The notes under the pieces are model-generated. The model worked only from the letters and a program-made list of their open reading frames with translations. It did not search any database and had not been told where the DNA came from. From Cellulosimicrobium sp. ES-005 (GTDB lineage: Bacteria > Actinomycetota > Actinomycetes > Actinomycetales > Cellulomonadaceae), in NCBI RefSeq assembly GCF_040448685.1, contig NZ_CP159290.1, positions 434,001 to 498,000 of the forward strand: a stretch of 64,000 bases of DNA, read 5' to 3'. Below, piece by piece: positions 1-9,081 of this stretch. Each line of letters starts with the position of its first letter. Positions within the stretch are counted from its first letter, which is position 1. The position numbers and the translations under genes were made by a program.

Positions 1-53
1 TGAGGGCTGCCTCGAGGCGTGGATGAACGGAGACCCGTGCCCGCACGAGCTCG

Positions 54-410
54 ATGCGCGGAAGGTCGTCCCGTTACGGCCCAGACGTAGCGGCGGCCGC
101 GTGGGACGCCCCGGCGCTCGAGCACTTCGCGGTCGTCGACGTCGGGTCGGGGGACCGGGACTTCCCGCGCCTGACCCCGCACGACCTGCGGCACACCGCG
201 GCGTCGCTCGCGGTGTCCGCGGGCGCGAACGTGAAGGCCGTGCAGCGGATGCTCGGGCACGCGTCCGCGGCCATGACGCTCGACCGGTACGCCGACCTGT
301 TCGACGACGACCTCGACGCCGTCGCGGTAGCGCTCGATGTGGCTGCGTCGTCCGCGGTTGTGCCCAAAGCTTGCCCACCGGCCGCGCCGACGCTCGCTGT
401 CGTGACATGA
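54..410 (+). pseudogene. Tyrosine recombinase (phage-type integrase) C-terminal remnant
   Basis: The last two thirds of this frame read as the catalytic end of a tyrosine recombinase. There is LTPHDLRHTAASLA (the HxxR box with its Arg), then RMLGH (the second His), then DRYADLF with the nucleophilic Tyr. A full integrase is about 350-400 residues, but here the reading frame opens only at position 27 after a stop, and the N-terminal 50 residues do not resemble the family. The core-binding domain is therefore missing or shifted out of frame. It lies directly beside a tRNA-Pro gene, a usual integration site, so it is probably the relic of an integrated element that ended here. Whether more of the element lies left of the window cannot be seen. 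Confidence 0.75.
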
Positions 411-411
411 C

Positions 412-444
412 GAAGGCCCGGAATCGTGGCGATTCCGGGCCTTC
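412..444. terminator. Bidirectional intrinsic terminator
   Basis: Perfect 14-bp inverted repeat (412-425 with 431-444) around a 5-base loop, between the convergent integrase remnant and tRNA-Pro. It sits just past the 3' end of the tRNA, so it probably ends the tRNA transcript. Confidence 0.7.
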
Positions 445-447
445 TGC

Positions 448-525
<78 letters not shown>

Positions 526-585
526 GTTGCTCGTCCGCACGACGATCGACGAGGAGTCCTCGTCTTCCGCGCGGGAAGCCTGCTC

Positions 586-591
586 AGAATA
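586..591 (-). promoter_or_regulatory. -10 element of tRNA-Pro promoter
   Basis: TATTCT on the minus strand, about 60 bp before the tRNA 5' end. No convincing -35 is visible, so this is a modest-confidence call. Confidence 0.35.
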
Positions 592-680
592 GCCGACGAA
601 GTGCCGTGCGACGAAACTCGATTCCCGTGACCCCGGCGACACCCGGTGCGCGCCCTCGCGGTGAGGGCGGCGCACCGCGG

Positions 681-1679
681 TCAGCGTGCCGTCAGGGTGA
701 GCAGCGTCGCCTCGGGTCGGCACGCGAATCGCACCTGCGCGTACGGCGAGGTGCCCGCTCCGGCGGAGACGTGGAGCCACGTCGAGTCCTCGCCGCCCGG
801 TGCGTCGGGCCGCGCCCCGGGCCAGCCGTGCAGGCCCTTGGCCCGCCGTCGGTCGATGTCGCAGTTCGTGACGAGCGCGCCGAACCCGGGCACGCAGAGC
901 TGCCCGCCGTGGGTGTGGCCCGCGAGGATCAGCTCCGCGGCGTCGTCGTGCATGGCGTCCAGGACGCGCCGGTACGGGGCGTGCGTGACCCCGACGCGGA
1001 GCACCGGTCCGTCGCTCGACGGCGCCTCGGGGCCGTCGTGGCGGCCGTCCGGCGCGGTGGGCGCCGGGAAGACGTCCCGGTCGAGGTGGGGGTCGTCCAC
1101 GCCGACGAGGTCGAGGCGGACGCCGCCGACCTCGAGGACGTCGCGACGGTTCGTGAGGTCGACCCAGCCCGCGTCACGCATCGCCGCGGCGAGCTCGCTC
1201 GCGGGCAGCAGGCGTGCCTGGGACGCGAACGGCACGCGCGCGTCCGGCAGGAGGTACCGCGCCGGGTTCTTGGGGACGGGCGCGTAGTAGTCGTTCGACC
1301 CCATGACGAAGGCTCCGGGAGCCGACAGCAGCGGCTCGAGCGCGTGCAGCAGGGGTTCGAGCGAGTCGACGTGCGCGAGGTTGTCTCCCGTGTCGACGAC
1401 GAGGTCCGGCTCGAGCTCGGCGAGCGAGCGCACCCACTCGATCTTGCGCCGCTGGCTGGGGACCAGGTGGAGGTCCGAGACGTGGAGCACCCGCAGGTCG
1501 GGCGTGCCGGCGGGCAGCACGGGCACGGTCACCCGGCGGAGCGTGAAGAGCTTGGTCTCGACGTGCGCGTACGCGACGCCCGCCAGACCGACTGCGGCGA
1601 GCGCACCGAGCCCGCGCAGGGCCCGGCGCGGGCCGACGGCGCTCAGCCGTTCCCCCCGCCGCCGAGGTTGCCGAACCAC
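681..1679 (-). CDS. Metallophosphoesterase, membrane-anchored YkuE-like
   Basis: Calcineurin-like metallophosphoesterase of 332 residues. The metal-binding motifs come in order: HVSDLHL (about 66-72), VVDTGDN, MGSNDYY in place of the usual GNHD, and LAGHTHGGQ near the C-terminus. An uncleaved hydrophobic stretch (about residues 25-43, GLGALAAVGLAGVAYA) suggests anchoring with the catalytic domain outside. Family members hydrolyse phosphodiester or pyrophosphate bonds, some acting on cell-envelope lipids; the substrate here is unknown. It follows the penicillin-binding protein on the same strand, and the GTG start at 1679 overlaps that gene by 37 nt, so the two are probably co-transcribed. The exact start is uncertain because no clear ribosome site precedes it. 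Confidence 0.85.
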   Translation of the reverse strand: MVRQPRRRGERLSAVGPRRALRGLGALAAVGLAGVAYAHVETKLFTLRRVTVPVLPAGTPDLRVLHVSDLHLVPSQRRKIEWVRSLAELEPDLVVDTGDNLAHVDSLEPLLHALEPLLSAPGAFVMGSNDYYAPVPKNPARYLLPDARVPFASQARLLPASELAAAMRDAGWVDLTNRRDVLEVGGVRLDLVGVDDPHLDRDVFPAPTAPDGRHDGPEAPSSDGPVLRVGVTHAPYRRVLDAMHDDAAELILAGHTHGGQLCVPGFGALVTNCDIDRRRAKGLHGWPGARPDAPGGEDSTWLHVSAGAGTSPYAQVRFACRPEATLLTLTAR

Positions 1680-3991
1680 TCGCCGAGGTCGACGTCGTCG
1701 CGGCCGGCCCCGTTCCCGCGGTCACCGCGGTCGCCACGACCTCCGCCGGCGTCGGCGTCGGGGGCGTCGCCGCCGCCCTGGTCGCCGCCGCCCTGGTCAC
1801 CACCCTGGCCGCCGCCCTGGTCGCCGCCGCCACCCTCGGGGGTCGTCGGCGCCGTGGGGGGCGGGGCGGGGGCGTTGATCCGCTTCCAGTCCGGGTCGGC
1901 GAAGCCCGGGGCGGGCTGGCCGGCGAGGATCTGGTTCATGTAGTCGCGCCAGGTCGGCGCGGCCAGGCTCGAGCCGTACCAGTAGGGGCGGGTCTTCCCG
2001 TTGATCGTGAAGCGCCCGTTCATCGGGACGTCGCTCTCGGCGTTGCCGATCCACACGGCGGTGACGACCTGCGGGGTGTACCCGATGAACCACGTGTGCG
2101 TGTTGTTGTTCGCCGTGCCGGTCTTGCCGGCGGCAGGACGCCCGTCGGCGAGACCGTTGCCGCGCCCGGAGCCCTGCGTGAGCACCTGCTGCAGCGCGTA
2201 GGTGACCGTGTTCGCGACCGTCGGGTCGATGGCGTTGGGCTGGCAGTTCGCGGACGGCACCGGGAGCTCCTGGCCGTCGGAGTCGAGGACCTTGGTGATC
2301 GCGACGGGCGAGCAGTACGTGCCGCCGCTCGCGAACGTCGCGTACGCCGCGGCCATCTGCAGCGGGGAGGAGTTCTGGGTGCCGAGGATCATCGACGCGT
2401 TGATGTCGATGTTGCCCTCGTCCCGGAGCATCGACGGCTGGAACCCGGCGGCCTTCGCGGTGGTCGCGATGCCGCACAGGTCGAGCTGGCTCGCCATCGT
2501 GGTGTACGCGGTGTTGACGGAGTTGTACGTCGCCTTGAGGACCGACATCGACCCGCTGCCGGGCCCGTCGGAGTTCGCGGGGGTCCACTTCTCGTTCCCG
2601 AGCCGCGTGCAGCTCGCGTGGAAGTCGCGGTTGATCGTCCAGGTGCGCTTGTTGGCGCTCACGGTCTCGTAGAGCGAGTGCCCCTGGTTGAGCCACTCGG
2701 CGAGCACGAACGGCTTCCACGTCGAGCCGGGGGAGAACCCGTTGGACGACCCGTGGGCCTGGTCGACGCTGTAGTTGACCGCCGTCGTGTTCGGCGCGGG
2801 CTCCTGGGTGTTGTCGAACGCGCGGTTCTGCGCCATCGCGAGGATCTTGCCGGTCCCCGGCTCGACGGTGACGATCGCGTCCTCGATCTGGCTCGGGTCG
2901 TCCGCCGGGACCGCCGCCGAGGCGTGCTGCTCTGCCGCTGCCTGCATGGCGGGGTCGAGCGTCGTGTAGATGTCGAGGCCGCCGCGGTAGAGCAGCGTCT
3001 GGCGCTCCTCCTTGGTCTCGCCGAACACCGGGTCGGACATGATGATCTTCGTGACGTAGTCGCAGAAGAACGCCGATCCGCCGGATGCCTGGCAGCCCGC
3101 CTCGAGCGGCTGGACGGAGAGCGTGTCGGCGATCGGACGGGCGCGGCCCGTGTCGTACTCCTCCCGGGTGATGTACCCCTGCTGGTACATCTGGTTGAGC
3201 ACGATGTCGCGACGCTTCTGGGCGTTCTCCGGCTCCGTGGTCGGGTCGTACGTCGACGGCGCCTTGGTGATCCCCGCGATCGTCGCGGCCTCGACGTAGT
3301 CGAGATCGATCGCGCTCTTGTTGAAGTAGTGCCGCGCCGCCGTCTCCACGCCGTAGACCGAGCGGCCGAACTGCGCGATGTTGAGGTACCCCTGGAGGAT
3401 CTCCTCCTTGGTCATCTTCTTCTCGAGCGCGATGGCCAGCTTGGCCTCGCGCGCCTTGCGCCCGAGCGACTTCTCGTTGGCCTCGTAGAGCGCCATGGTG
3501 TCGTTCTCGCGGACCGCCTGCTCGATGAGCACGTTCTTCACGTACTGCTGCGTGAGCGTCGAGGCGCCCTGGGTGTCGCCGCCCGTGATGTTGTTGACGA
3601 CCGCGCGGGGGAGACCCTCGACGTCGACGCCGCCGTGGTCCCAGAAGCGCTTGTCCTCGATCGCGATGACCGCGTTCTTCATCGCGTCCGAGACCTGGTC
3701 CAGCGGGACCACGATCCGGTTCTCGGTGTAGAACGTCGCGAGGCGCGTCGTGCCGTCGTTGGCGTAGATGCGCGACTGCTCGGACAGCGGGCCCGGCTCG
3801 AGGTCCGCCGGCAGCTCGTCGAACACCTCGACGGCGGTGTCGGTCGCCGTGTTCGCCCCGGCGGCGAGCGGGACGAGCAGTCCGGCCGCGAGGACGCCGC
3901 CCACGCCGGAGACCAGCACGAACGCCAGGAAGAGGGCGACGAGCTGGTACGCGTTGATCTGCCGGCCGCGAGGACGCACAGGGGAAGCCAT
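1643..3991 (-). CDS. Bifunctional penicillin-binding protein (glycosyltransferase 51 / transpeptidase)
   Basis: Class A penicillin-binding protein, 782 residues, which polymerises and crosslinks peptidoglycan outside the membrane. A short cytoplasmic tail and one membrane helix (about 18-40) precede the GT51 domain, whose IEDKRFWDHGG carries the catalytic Glu112, followed by GASTLTQQ. The transpeptidase domain has SxxK as STWK (Ser423, Lys426), an SVN triad (NSVNTAY) and KTGT at 623-626. The C-terminal 70 residues are a Gly/Gln/Asp-rich low-complexity tail, commonly disordered in actinobacterial homologues. The ATG at 3991 is chosen because translation from it opens with the membrane anchor. 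The longer open frame upstream (to 4165) has no family resemblance. Confidence 0.93.
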   Translation of the reverse strand: MASPVRPRGRQINAYQLVALFLAFVLVSGVGGVLAAGLLVPLAAGANTATDTAVEVFDELPADLEPGPLSEQSRIYANDGTTRLATFYTENRIVVPLDQVSDAMKNAVIAIEDKRFWDHGGVDVEGLPRAVVNNITGGDTQGASTLTQQYVKNVLIEQAVRENDTMALYEANEKSLGRKAREAKLAIALEKKMTKEEILQGYLNIAQFGRSVYGVETAARHYFNKSAIDLDYVEAATIAGITKAPSTYDPTTEPENAQKRRDIVLNQMYQQGYITREEYDTGRARPIADTLSVQPLEAGCQASGGSAFFCDYVTKIIMSDPVFGETKEERQTLLYRGGLDIYTTLDPAMQAAAEQHASAAVPADDPSQIEDAIVTVEPGTGKILAMAQNRAFDNTQEPAPNTTAVNYSVDQAHGSSNGFSPGSTWKPFVLAEWLNQGHSLYETVSANKRTWTINRDFHASCTRLGNEKWTPANSDGPGSGSMSVLKATYNSVNTAYTTMASQLDLCGIATTAKAAGFQPSMLRDEGNIDINASMILGTQNSSPLQMAAAYATFASGGTYCSPVAITKVLDSDGQELPVPSANCQPNAIDPTVANTVTYALQQVLTQGSGRGNGLADGRPAAGKTGTANNNTHTWFIGYTPQVVTAVWIGNAESDVPMNGRFTINGKTRPYWYGSSLAAPTWRDYMNQILAGQPAPGFADPDWKRINAPAPPPTAPTTPEGGGGDQGGGQGGDQGGGDQGGGDAPDADAGGGRGDRGDRGNGAGRDDVDLGEWFGNLGGGGNG

Positions 3992-4108
3992 GGTGCCAAC
4001 CCTACGGGAGCGGCCCTGGGAGGGCCCCGGGATCCCGGGGCTCGCGGGTGTGCGGGTTGTGTAAGCATCCCGCGGCGGTGCTCGCGGGTGATGCCCGCGG
4101 CGGCCGAC

Positions 4109-4114
4109 TACGCT
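4109..4114 (+). promoter_or_regulatory. -10 box (TACGCT) for a leaderless start
   Basis: TACGCT lies 6 nt before the ATG of the DUF4177 gene, and no Shine-Dalgarno sequence is present. The spacing predicts transcription starting at or next to the start codon. Confidence 0.5.
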
Positions 4115-4120
4115 CGCCCC

Positions 4121-4285
4121 ATGGCAACCACGTGGGAGTACGCGACCATCCCCCTCATCATCCACAACACCAAGGCCGTCCTCGACCAGTGGGGCTCCGA
4201 CGGCTGGGAGCTCGTCCAGGTCGTCACGGGCCCCGACGGCAACGGCCTCGTCGCCTACCTCAAGCGCCCGACCGGGGAGAAGTAG
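4121..4285 (+). CDS. DUF4177 domain-containing small protein
   Basis: A 54-residue protein beginning MATTWEYATIPL and containing DQWGSDGWELVQVV, the usual pattern of the DUF4177 family (an aromatic-Glu-Tyr start, then WGxxGWELV). The biochemical role is unknown. The gene is divergent from the penicillin-binding protein and its stop codon overlaps the GTG of the RidA gene (TAGTG), so the two are translationally coupled. It is likely a leaderless transcript (see the -10 box at 4109). Confidence 0.85.
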   Translation: MATTWEYATIPLIIHNTKAVLDQWGSDGWELVQVVTGPDGNGLVAYLKRPTGEK

Positions 4286-4773
4286 TGGCGGGGTTCCACG
4301 CCGGGACGATCGCCGCGCGCCTGACGGAGCTCGGCCTCGCCCTCCCGCCGGTGGCGGCGCCCGTCGCGGCCTACGTGCCCGCCGTGCGTTCGGGCCGGTA
4401 CGTCCACACGTCGGGCCAGCTCCCGTTCGTGGACGGCGCCCTGCCCGCGACGGGCAAGGTCGGCGACGGCGAGGGGCTCGTCCCGCCCACCGAGGCCGCA
4501 GCCCTGGCGCGGCAGTGCGCGCTCAACGCGCTCGCCGCCGTGCACGACGTCGTCGGGAACCTCGACCAGGTCGCCCGCGTCGTGAAGGTCGTCGGGTTCG
4601 TCGCGAGCGACCCGTCGTTCACGGGTCAGCCCGGGGTGGTCAACGGAGCGAGCACCCTCCTCGGAGAGGTCTTCGGCGAGGCGGGCGTCCATGCCCGCAG
4701 CGCCGTCGGCGTCGCGGTCCTGCCGCTCGACGCCCCGGTCGAGGTCGAGATCGTCGTGGAGCTCGCGGAGTAG
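4285..4773 (+). CDS. RidA/YjgF/UK114 family protein
   Basis: A 162-residue protein of the YjgF/RidA superfamily, in the longer actinobacterial subtype. Canonical RidA hydrolyses reactive 2-aminoacrylate and other enamine/imine intermediates. Recognisable segments are SGRYVHTSGQLPFVDG, then CALNALAAVHDVVGNLDQV, then VNGASTLLGEVFGEAGVHARSAVGVAVLPL. The segment ending in HARSAVGV replaces the Arg-containing PxR(S/T) region of RidA, so imine deaminase activity is plausible but not assured. The GTG start at 4285 is fixed by its one-base overlap with the preceding stop. Confidence 0.88.
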   Translation: MAGFHAGTIAARLTELGLALPPVAAPVAAYVPAVRSGRYVHTSGQLPFVDGALPATGKVGDGEGLVPPTEAAALARQCALNALAAVHDVVGNLDQVARVVKVVGFVASDPSFTGQPGVVNGASTLLGEVFGEAGVHARSAVGVAVLPLDAPVEVEIVVELAE

Positions 4774-4793
4774 CACCCTCTGCCGGCACGCGA

Positions 4794-4839
4794 ACGGGGT
4801 CGGCGGCCAGGTCCTCGCGGACCCGGTCGCCGACCCCGT
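4794..4839. terminator. Bidirectional terminator between ridA-like and crp genes
   Basis: 12-bp inverted repeat (4794-4805 with 4828-4839) in the 83-bp gap between two convergent genes. Confidence 0.5.
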
Positions 4840-4856
4840 CCTCGTCGGTGCGGCGG

Positions 4857-5534
4857 TCAGCGCGCGCGGCGCTCCAGGCGGTCCATGTCGAGCAGGACGA
4901 CGGCCCGGCCCTCGCGGCGCACCCAGCCGCGCGTCGCGAAGTCGGCGAGCGCCTTGTTCACGGTCTCGCGCGACGCGCCGACGAGCTGCGCGAGCTCCTC
5001 CTGCGTGAGGTCGTGCGCGACGCGGATGCCCTCGTCCGTCTCCTCGCCGAAGCGCGTCGACAGGTCCAGGAGCGCCTTGGCGACGCGGCCCGGCACGTCG
5101 GAGAACACGAGGTCGGCCAGCGTCTCGTTCGTGCGGCGCAGCCGGCGCGCGAGGGCGTTGAGCAGGTGCTTGGCGACGCTCGGGTGCTTCTCGATCCACT
5201 CGACGAGCTGGTCGTGCCCGAGCTCGTAGATGACGGAGTCGGCGACGGAGCTCGCGGTGGCGGTGCGGGGGCCCGGGTCGAACAGGGAGAGCTCGCCGAA
5301 CATCTCGCCGGGGCCGAGGATCGACAGGAGGTTCTCGCGGCCGTCGTTGGAGCGGCGCCCCAGCTTGATCTTGCCGCTCGCGATCACGTAGAGGCGGTCG
5401 CCCGGCTCGCCCTCGCGGAACAGCACGTCGCCGCGGGAGAGCTCGATCTGCTGCATCGACTCGAAGAGGGTGCGCGTCTCGTCCGCGTCCATCGTCGCGA
5501 ACAGGGGGGCGGAGAGCACAACGTCGTCGTCCAC
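4857..5534 (-). CDS. glxR: Crp/Fnr family cyclic-nucleotide-responsive regulator (GlxR/Crp type)
   Basis: A 225-residue global regulator. The N-terminal cyclic nucleotide-binding beta-roll (about 10-125) contains [48 protein letters not shown] in sequence; the GELS-Arg-Thr phosphate-binding cassette is intact, so cAMP binding is expected. The C-terminal helix-turn-helix (about 165-215) contains [20 protein letters not shown]. This closely follows corynebacterial GlxR and mycobacterial Crp, which control carbon and respiratory genes. The GTG at 5534 is preceded by AGGA about 10 nt upstream. It is divergent from the endonuclease III gene. Confidence 0.93.
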   Translation of the reverse strand: MDDDVVLSAPLFATMDADETRTLFESMQQIELSRGDVLFREGEPGDRLYVIASGKIKLGRRSNDGRENLLSILGPGEMFGELSLFDPGPRTATASSVADSVIYELGHDQLVEWIEKHPSVAKHLLNALARRLRRTNETLADLVFSDVPGRVAKALLDLSTRFGEETDEGIRVAHDLTQEELAQLVGASRETVNKALADFATRGWVRREGRAVVLLDMDRLERRAR

Positions 5535-5619
5535 GCGGGGTGTCCTATCGTCTCGTCCTCGGAAATGTTCCAGGACAAGTCTGCCCTACGGCTGCAACTC
5601 GGGTGTCGGGGGCGGCGGC

Positions 5620-5625
5620 TACGGT
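5620..5625 (+). promoter_or_regulatory. -10 box (TACGGT) for a leaderless start of nth
   Basis: TACGGT is 6 nt before the GTG of nth. There is no Shine-Dalgarno sequence in the interval. Confidence 0.45.
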
Positions 5626-5631
5626 GGGTCC

Positions 5632-6357
5632 GTGACCACCACCGAGCCGGCCCGCACGGGGGCGCCGAAGCCCGAGTCGCACCTCGCCCTCGTCCGGCGG
5701 GCGCGCCGCACCAACCGCGAGCTCGCGGTCACCTATCCGGACGCGCACTGCGAGCTGGACTTCACGACGCCGCTCGAGCTGCTCGTCGCGACCGTCCTGT
5801 CCGCGCAGACCACGGACAAGCGCGTCAACCTCACGACCCCGGCGCTGTTCGCGCGGTACCCGGACGCCGCGGCGTACGCGGGCGCGGACCGGGAGGAGCT
5901 CGAGGAGATGCTGCGCCCCACCGGGTTCTTCCGGGCCAAGGCGCAGTCGGTCATCGGCATCGGCCAGGCGCTCGTCGAGCGCTACGACGGCGAGGTGCCG
6001 GGACGCCTGGAGGACCTCGTGACCCTGCCGGGCGTGGGTCGCAAGACGGCGAACGTCGTGCTGGGCAACGCGTTCGGCGTGCCGGGGCTGACGGTCGACA
6101 CCCACTTCGGCCGGCTCGTGCGCCGTCTCGGCTGGACCACCGAGGAGGACCCGGTCAAGGTCGAGCAGGTCGTCGGCGGTCTCATCGAGAAGTCGGAGTG
6201 GACGATGCTCTCGCACCGGCTGATCTTCCACGGCCGGCGGGTGTGCTTCGCGCGCAAGCCCGCGTGCGGCGCGTGCACGATCGCCCGCTGGTGCCCGTCC
6301 TTCGGTGTCGGCGAGGTCGACCCGGTCAAGGCGGCGAAGCTCGTCAAGACGAGCTGA
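5632..6357 (+). CDS. nth: Endonuclease III
   Basis: DNA glycosylase/AP lyase of 241 residues that removes oxidised pyrimidines in base excision repair. The helix-hairpin-helix [13 protein letters not shown] carries catalytic Lys138, and [13 protein letters not shown] carries Asp156. The [4Fe-4S] cluster is bound by Cys205, Cys212, Cys215 and Cys221 (spacing 6-2-5). Length and residue set are normal for the family. The GTG at 5632 is chosen over the longer frame back to 5470 because the upstream part overlaps the crp promoter and has no homology. Confidence 0.96.
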   Translation: MTTTEPARTGAPKPESHLALVRRARRTNRELAVTYPDAHCELDFTTPLELLVATVLSAQTTDKRVNLTTPALFARYPDAAAYAGADREELEEMLRPTGFFRAKAQSVIGIGQALVERYDGEVPGRLEDLVTLPGVGRKTANVVLGNAFGVPGLTVDTHFGRLVRRLGWTTEEDPVKVEQVVGGLIEKSEWTMLSHRLIFHGRRVCFARKPACGACTIARWCPSFGVGEVDPVKAAKLVKTS

Positions 6358-6366
6358 GGCCACCGG

Positions 6367-7299
6367 CTAGACCGCGCGCGGGAGCCAGTCGAGCAGCAGG
6401 TTCGTCACGGCGTCGGGCGCCTCTTCGGGGAGGTAGTGGCCGGCACCGTCCACGACCTCGAAGCGGAAGTCGCGGGCGAGCGCGGCGCCGTCGGCGTCGG
6501 CGAGGTCGCGTCGCACGAGGCCGTCCTCCTCGGCGTGGACCTGCAGCGCGGGGACGTCGATCGGGCGGCGGAGCGCGGCGAGGAAGCGACGGCCGTCCGG
6601 GCGAGGGGTCGAGCGCACCGCCCAGCGCAGCGACTCCATGGCGGTGTGCGCCGCGAACGGGATGCGCATGACCGTGCGGTACGTGTCGACGACGTCGGGC
6701 GCGAAGGGCGTGGCCGCCCCGGTCGCGAGCACCTCGGCCACGAGGTCGCCGCGGACGAGCGCGCGCTCGGGCAGCGTGGGCACCTGGTAGAACGCGAGCT
6801 GACGCAGCGCGGCGGGCGTGAGCAGGCGGCGGGCGGAGGTGTGCAGCCGCGCGGGGTGCGGCGCGGAGAACGCGGCGACGCCGGCCGTGACGGCGGGCTG
6901 GAGCGCAGCCATCGCCCAGGCGAGGCTTCCGCCCGTGCCATGGCCCACGACGACGGCGCGTCCGGACCCGAGCGAGCGCACGACCCCCGCGATGTCGCGC
7001 GTGCGGGTCGGGGCGTCGTAGCCGATCGGCGGCTTGTCTGAGGCGCCGACGCCCCGCACGTCCATCGCGGCGACGCGGTAGCCCGCCGCGGCGAGCGGCT
7101 CGATCTGGTGGCGCCACGCCCACCAGAACTGCGGGAAGGAGTGGAGCAGGACGACGAGCGGCGGCCCGGGGTCCCGCACCCCGCGGTCCTCGGGACCGGC
7201 GAGCGCGACGTGGAAGCGCGCGCCGTTGGCCGGGACGAGCTCATGGCGCCAGGGGCCGTCGGGCAGCGCGGACGTGAAGTCGGAGGGGTCGGGCGTCAC
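6367..7299 (-). CDS. Alpha/beta-fold hydrolase with an altered nucleophile elbow
   Basis: A 310-residue alpha/beta hydrolase resembling epoxide hydrolases and haloalkane dehalogenases: [16 protein letters not shown] forms the oxyanion region, and [12 protein letters not shown] follows. The expected nucleophile elbow G-x-Ser/Asp-x-G reads GHGTGG, so residue 121, which should be the nucleophile, is Gly. A late Asp (HAEEDGLV) and His ([11 protein letters not shown]) that would complete a triad are present. The protein may be inactive, non-hydrolytic, or use another residue. Its GTG start overlaps the stop of glnR by 4 nt, so it is translated from the glnR message. Confidence 0.85.
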   Translation of the reverse strand: MTPDPSDFTSALPDGPWRHELVPANGARFHVALAGPEDRGVRDPGPPLVVLLHSFPQFWWAWRHQIEPLAAAGYRVAAMDVRGVGASDKPPIGYDAPTRTRDIAGVVRSLGSGRAVVVGHGTGGSLAWAMAALQPAVTAGVAAFSAPHPARLHTSARRLLTPAALRQLAFYQVPTLPERALVRGDLVAEVLATGAATPFAPDVVDTYRTVMRIPFAAHTAMESLRWAVRSTPRPDGRRFLAALRRPIDVPALQVHAEEDGLVRRDLADADGAALARDFRFEVVDGAGHYLPEEAPDAVTNLLLDWLPRAV

Positions 7300-8066
7300 C
7301 CGGACGAACCTACCGGGGTCCCGGGCCCGCTGTCGGCCGACGACCCGGCGGTCCCCGCCCCGGCGTCGTCCGCCCCCTCGGCGGGGCGGCGGTCCTTCGG
7401 CGGGTCGAACCGGTACCCGACGTTGCGCACCGTCCCGATGAGCTGCTCGTGCTCGGGGCCGAGCTTGGCGCGCAGGCGCCGGACGTGGACGTCGACGGTC
7501 CGCGTGCCGCCGTAGTAGTCGTACCCCCACACCTCCTGGAGCAGCTGGGCGCGGGTGAACACGCGGCCGGGGTGCTGCACGAGGTACTTGAGGAGCTCGA
7601 ACTCCTTGTAGGTGAGGTCGATGGGCCGGCCGCGCAGCCGTGCGGTGTAGCCGCTCGCGTCGATCGCGAGCTCGCCCGCCGCGATCTCCTGCGGACCGTC
7701 CTCGGCCGGGCCGCGTGCGGACCGTTCGATGACGAGGCGCAGGCGTGCCTCCACCTCCGCCGGCCCGGCCGCCTCGAGGAGGAGGTCGTCCGCGCCCCAC
7801 TCCGCCGTGACGACGGTCAGCCCGCCCTCGGTGAGGACGAGCACGAGCGGGACGGTGAGCCCGGTGGCGTGCAGGAGGCGGCACGTGGTGCGGGCCGCGA
7901 CGAGGTCGCGGCGCGCGTCGAGCAGCACGACGTCGGAGTCCGGGGCGTCGACCAGCGCCGACGGCTCCATGGGCAGGACCCGGATGCGGTGCGAGAGCAG
8001 GCCGAGCGCGGGCAGGACCTCGACGGAACCGCCTGTCGCGGGGGTGAGGATGAGCAGGTCCGCCAT
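7296..8066 (-). CDS. glnR: GlnR-type orphan response regulator (nitrogen control)
   Basis: OmpR/PhoB-family regulator of 256 residues. The N-terminal atypical receiver (about 1-115) has a VVLLDARRD strand with Asp50, and [28 protein letters not shown] as in mycobacterial GlnR. The C-terminal winged helix contains [29 protein letters not shown] and [16 protein letters not shown]. In actinobacteria GlnR controls glutamine synthetase, ammonium transport and nitrite reduction without a partner kinase. An Ala/Gly/Ser-rich tail of about 30 residues extends past the DNA-binding domain. The ATG is preceded by a near-perfect AAGGAGGTG, suggesting strong translation. It is coupled to the downstream hydrolase. 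Confidence 0.93.
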   Translation of the reverse strand: MADLLILTPATGGSVEVLPALGLLSHRIRVLPMEPSALVDAPDSDVVLLDARRDLVAARTTCRLLHATGLTVPLVLVLTEGGLTVVTAEWGADDLLLEAAGPAEVEARLRLVIERSARGPAEDGPQEIAAGELAIDASGYTARLRGRPIDLTYKEFELLKYLVQHPGRVFTRAQLLQEVWGYDYYGGTRTVDVHVRRLRAKLGPEHEQLIGTVRNVGYRFDPPKDRRPAEGADDAGAGTAGSSADSGPGTPVGSSG

Positions 8067-8346
8067 CCGACACCTCCTTCCGGGTCGCGGGGCGCGGGCG
8101 GCGCCCCCGGGCGTCGACGCGTGGCGACCGGGCCGGGACGTACCTCTGCGGGGCTCGCCACGTCATCGGCCACGTTCTCGGTCCGTGGATGGTTACCGTA
8201 TCGCGTGCCGGGCGCGGAGACGGCGAACGTCTCACGGGCGCGCGTGCCGGGGCCGGTAGGCGGTCCGGCGGGAGACTCTGCGACACTCTGAGGCGTGCTG
8301 CACGACCCGACGCCCTCCCGCGACCCCCGAACGGGGCGCTGACCGC

Positions 8347-9081
8347 GTGGACCTCTCGACCCGGGCCGTCGTCACGGCGTGCCTCGCCGCAGGCATCGCC
8401 GTCGCCGCGTTCTTCGGCCCGCTCCCGCTCGCCGCGGCGTCGGGGGCGCTGGCCCTGATCGTCGCGATCGGGTGGCCGCGCCTGCTCGACATCCCCGTGC
8501 ACGGCGGGACGCGCGTCGTCATCGCGATCGCCGGGCTCGGCGCCGTGGGTGCCACGGCCGCGACGCACGGCGAGCCCGCGCTGCGGCACCTGCCCGTGGT
8601 GCTCGCGCTCGCCGTGGTGCTCGCGTTCGTCGCCGAGCTCCTGCGCCGCGACGGGCGCCCGCGGCTGGTCGAGTCGCTCGTCGGGACCGTGAGCGGGATC
8701 GTCGTCGCGACGTCGTGCGCGGGCTGGATCGCGACGGGACGCACCGACGCGGGCGAGTCCCTGGTCGTGACGTGCGCGGTCGCGCTGGCCGTCGCCTCCG
8801 CGGTCTCGGCGCTGCCGCTGGGCGGCTGGACCAACGCCGCGCTCACCCTGGGGCTCGCGGTCGCCGCGGGCGGTGCCGTCGGGTACGTCATGCCCGACCT
8901 CGACCTGCTGAGCGGCGTCTGGTCCGGCGTCGTCGCGGGCCTGCTCGTCGCGTCGCTCCACGCGCTCTTCGACCAGCTCCCGGAGCTGCGGGGGCGCCTC
9001 GGCGCGTTCTCCGCGACGGCGCTGCCGGTCGCGGTCGGCGGGACGCTGATCTTCGTGGTGGGCCGGGTGATCGTGGGATGA
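8347..9081 (+). CDS. Polytopic membrane protein of unknown function
   Basis: A 244-residue integral membrane protein with about seven hydrophobic segments and almost no soluble loops. I see no catalytic motif. It lies at the head of a thioredoxin/DUF4395 set and divergent from glnR, and the next gene's ATG overlaps its stop (ATGA). The start is the GTG at 8347. Confidence 0.7.
   Translation: MDLSTRAVVTACLAAGIAVAAFFGPLPLAAASGALALIVAIGWPRLLDIPVHGGTRVVIAIAGLGAVGATAATHGEPALRHLPVVLALAVVLAFVAELLRRDGRPRLVESLVGTVSGIVVATSCAGWIATGRTDAGESLVVTCAVALAVASAVSALPLGGWTNAALTLGLAVAAGGAVGYVMPDLDLLSGVWSGVVAGLLVASLHALFDQLPELRGRLGAFSATALPVAVGGTLIFVVGRVIVG

Noticed and set aside
4048-4284. Longer start for the RidA-like gene
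   Set aside because: The upstream part overlaps the DUF4177 gene in another frame and has no RidA homology; the GTG at 4285 fits the family start.
2096-4285. 729-codon open frame antisense to the penicillin-binding protein
   Set aside because: Arg/Val/Asp-rich composition typical of the complement of GC-rich coding sequence, and the opposite strand has all catalytic motifs of a real enzyme.
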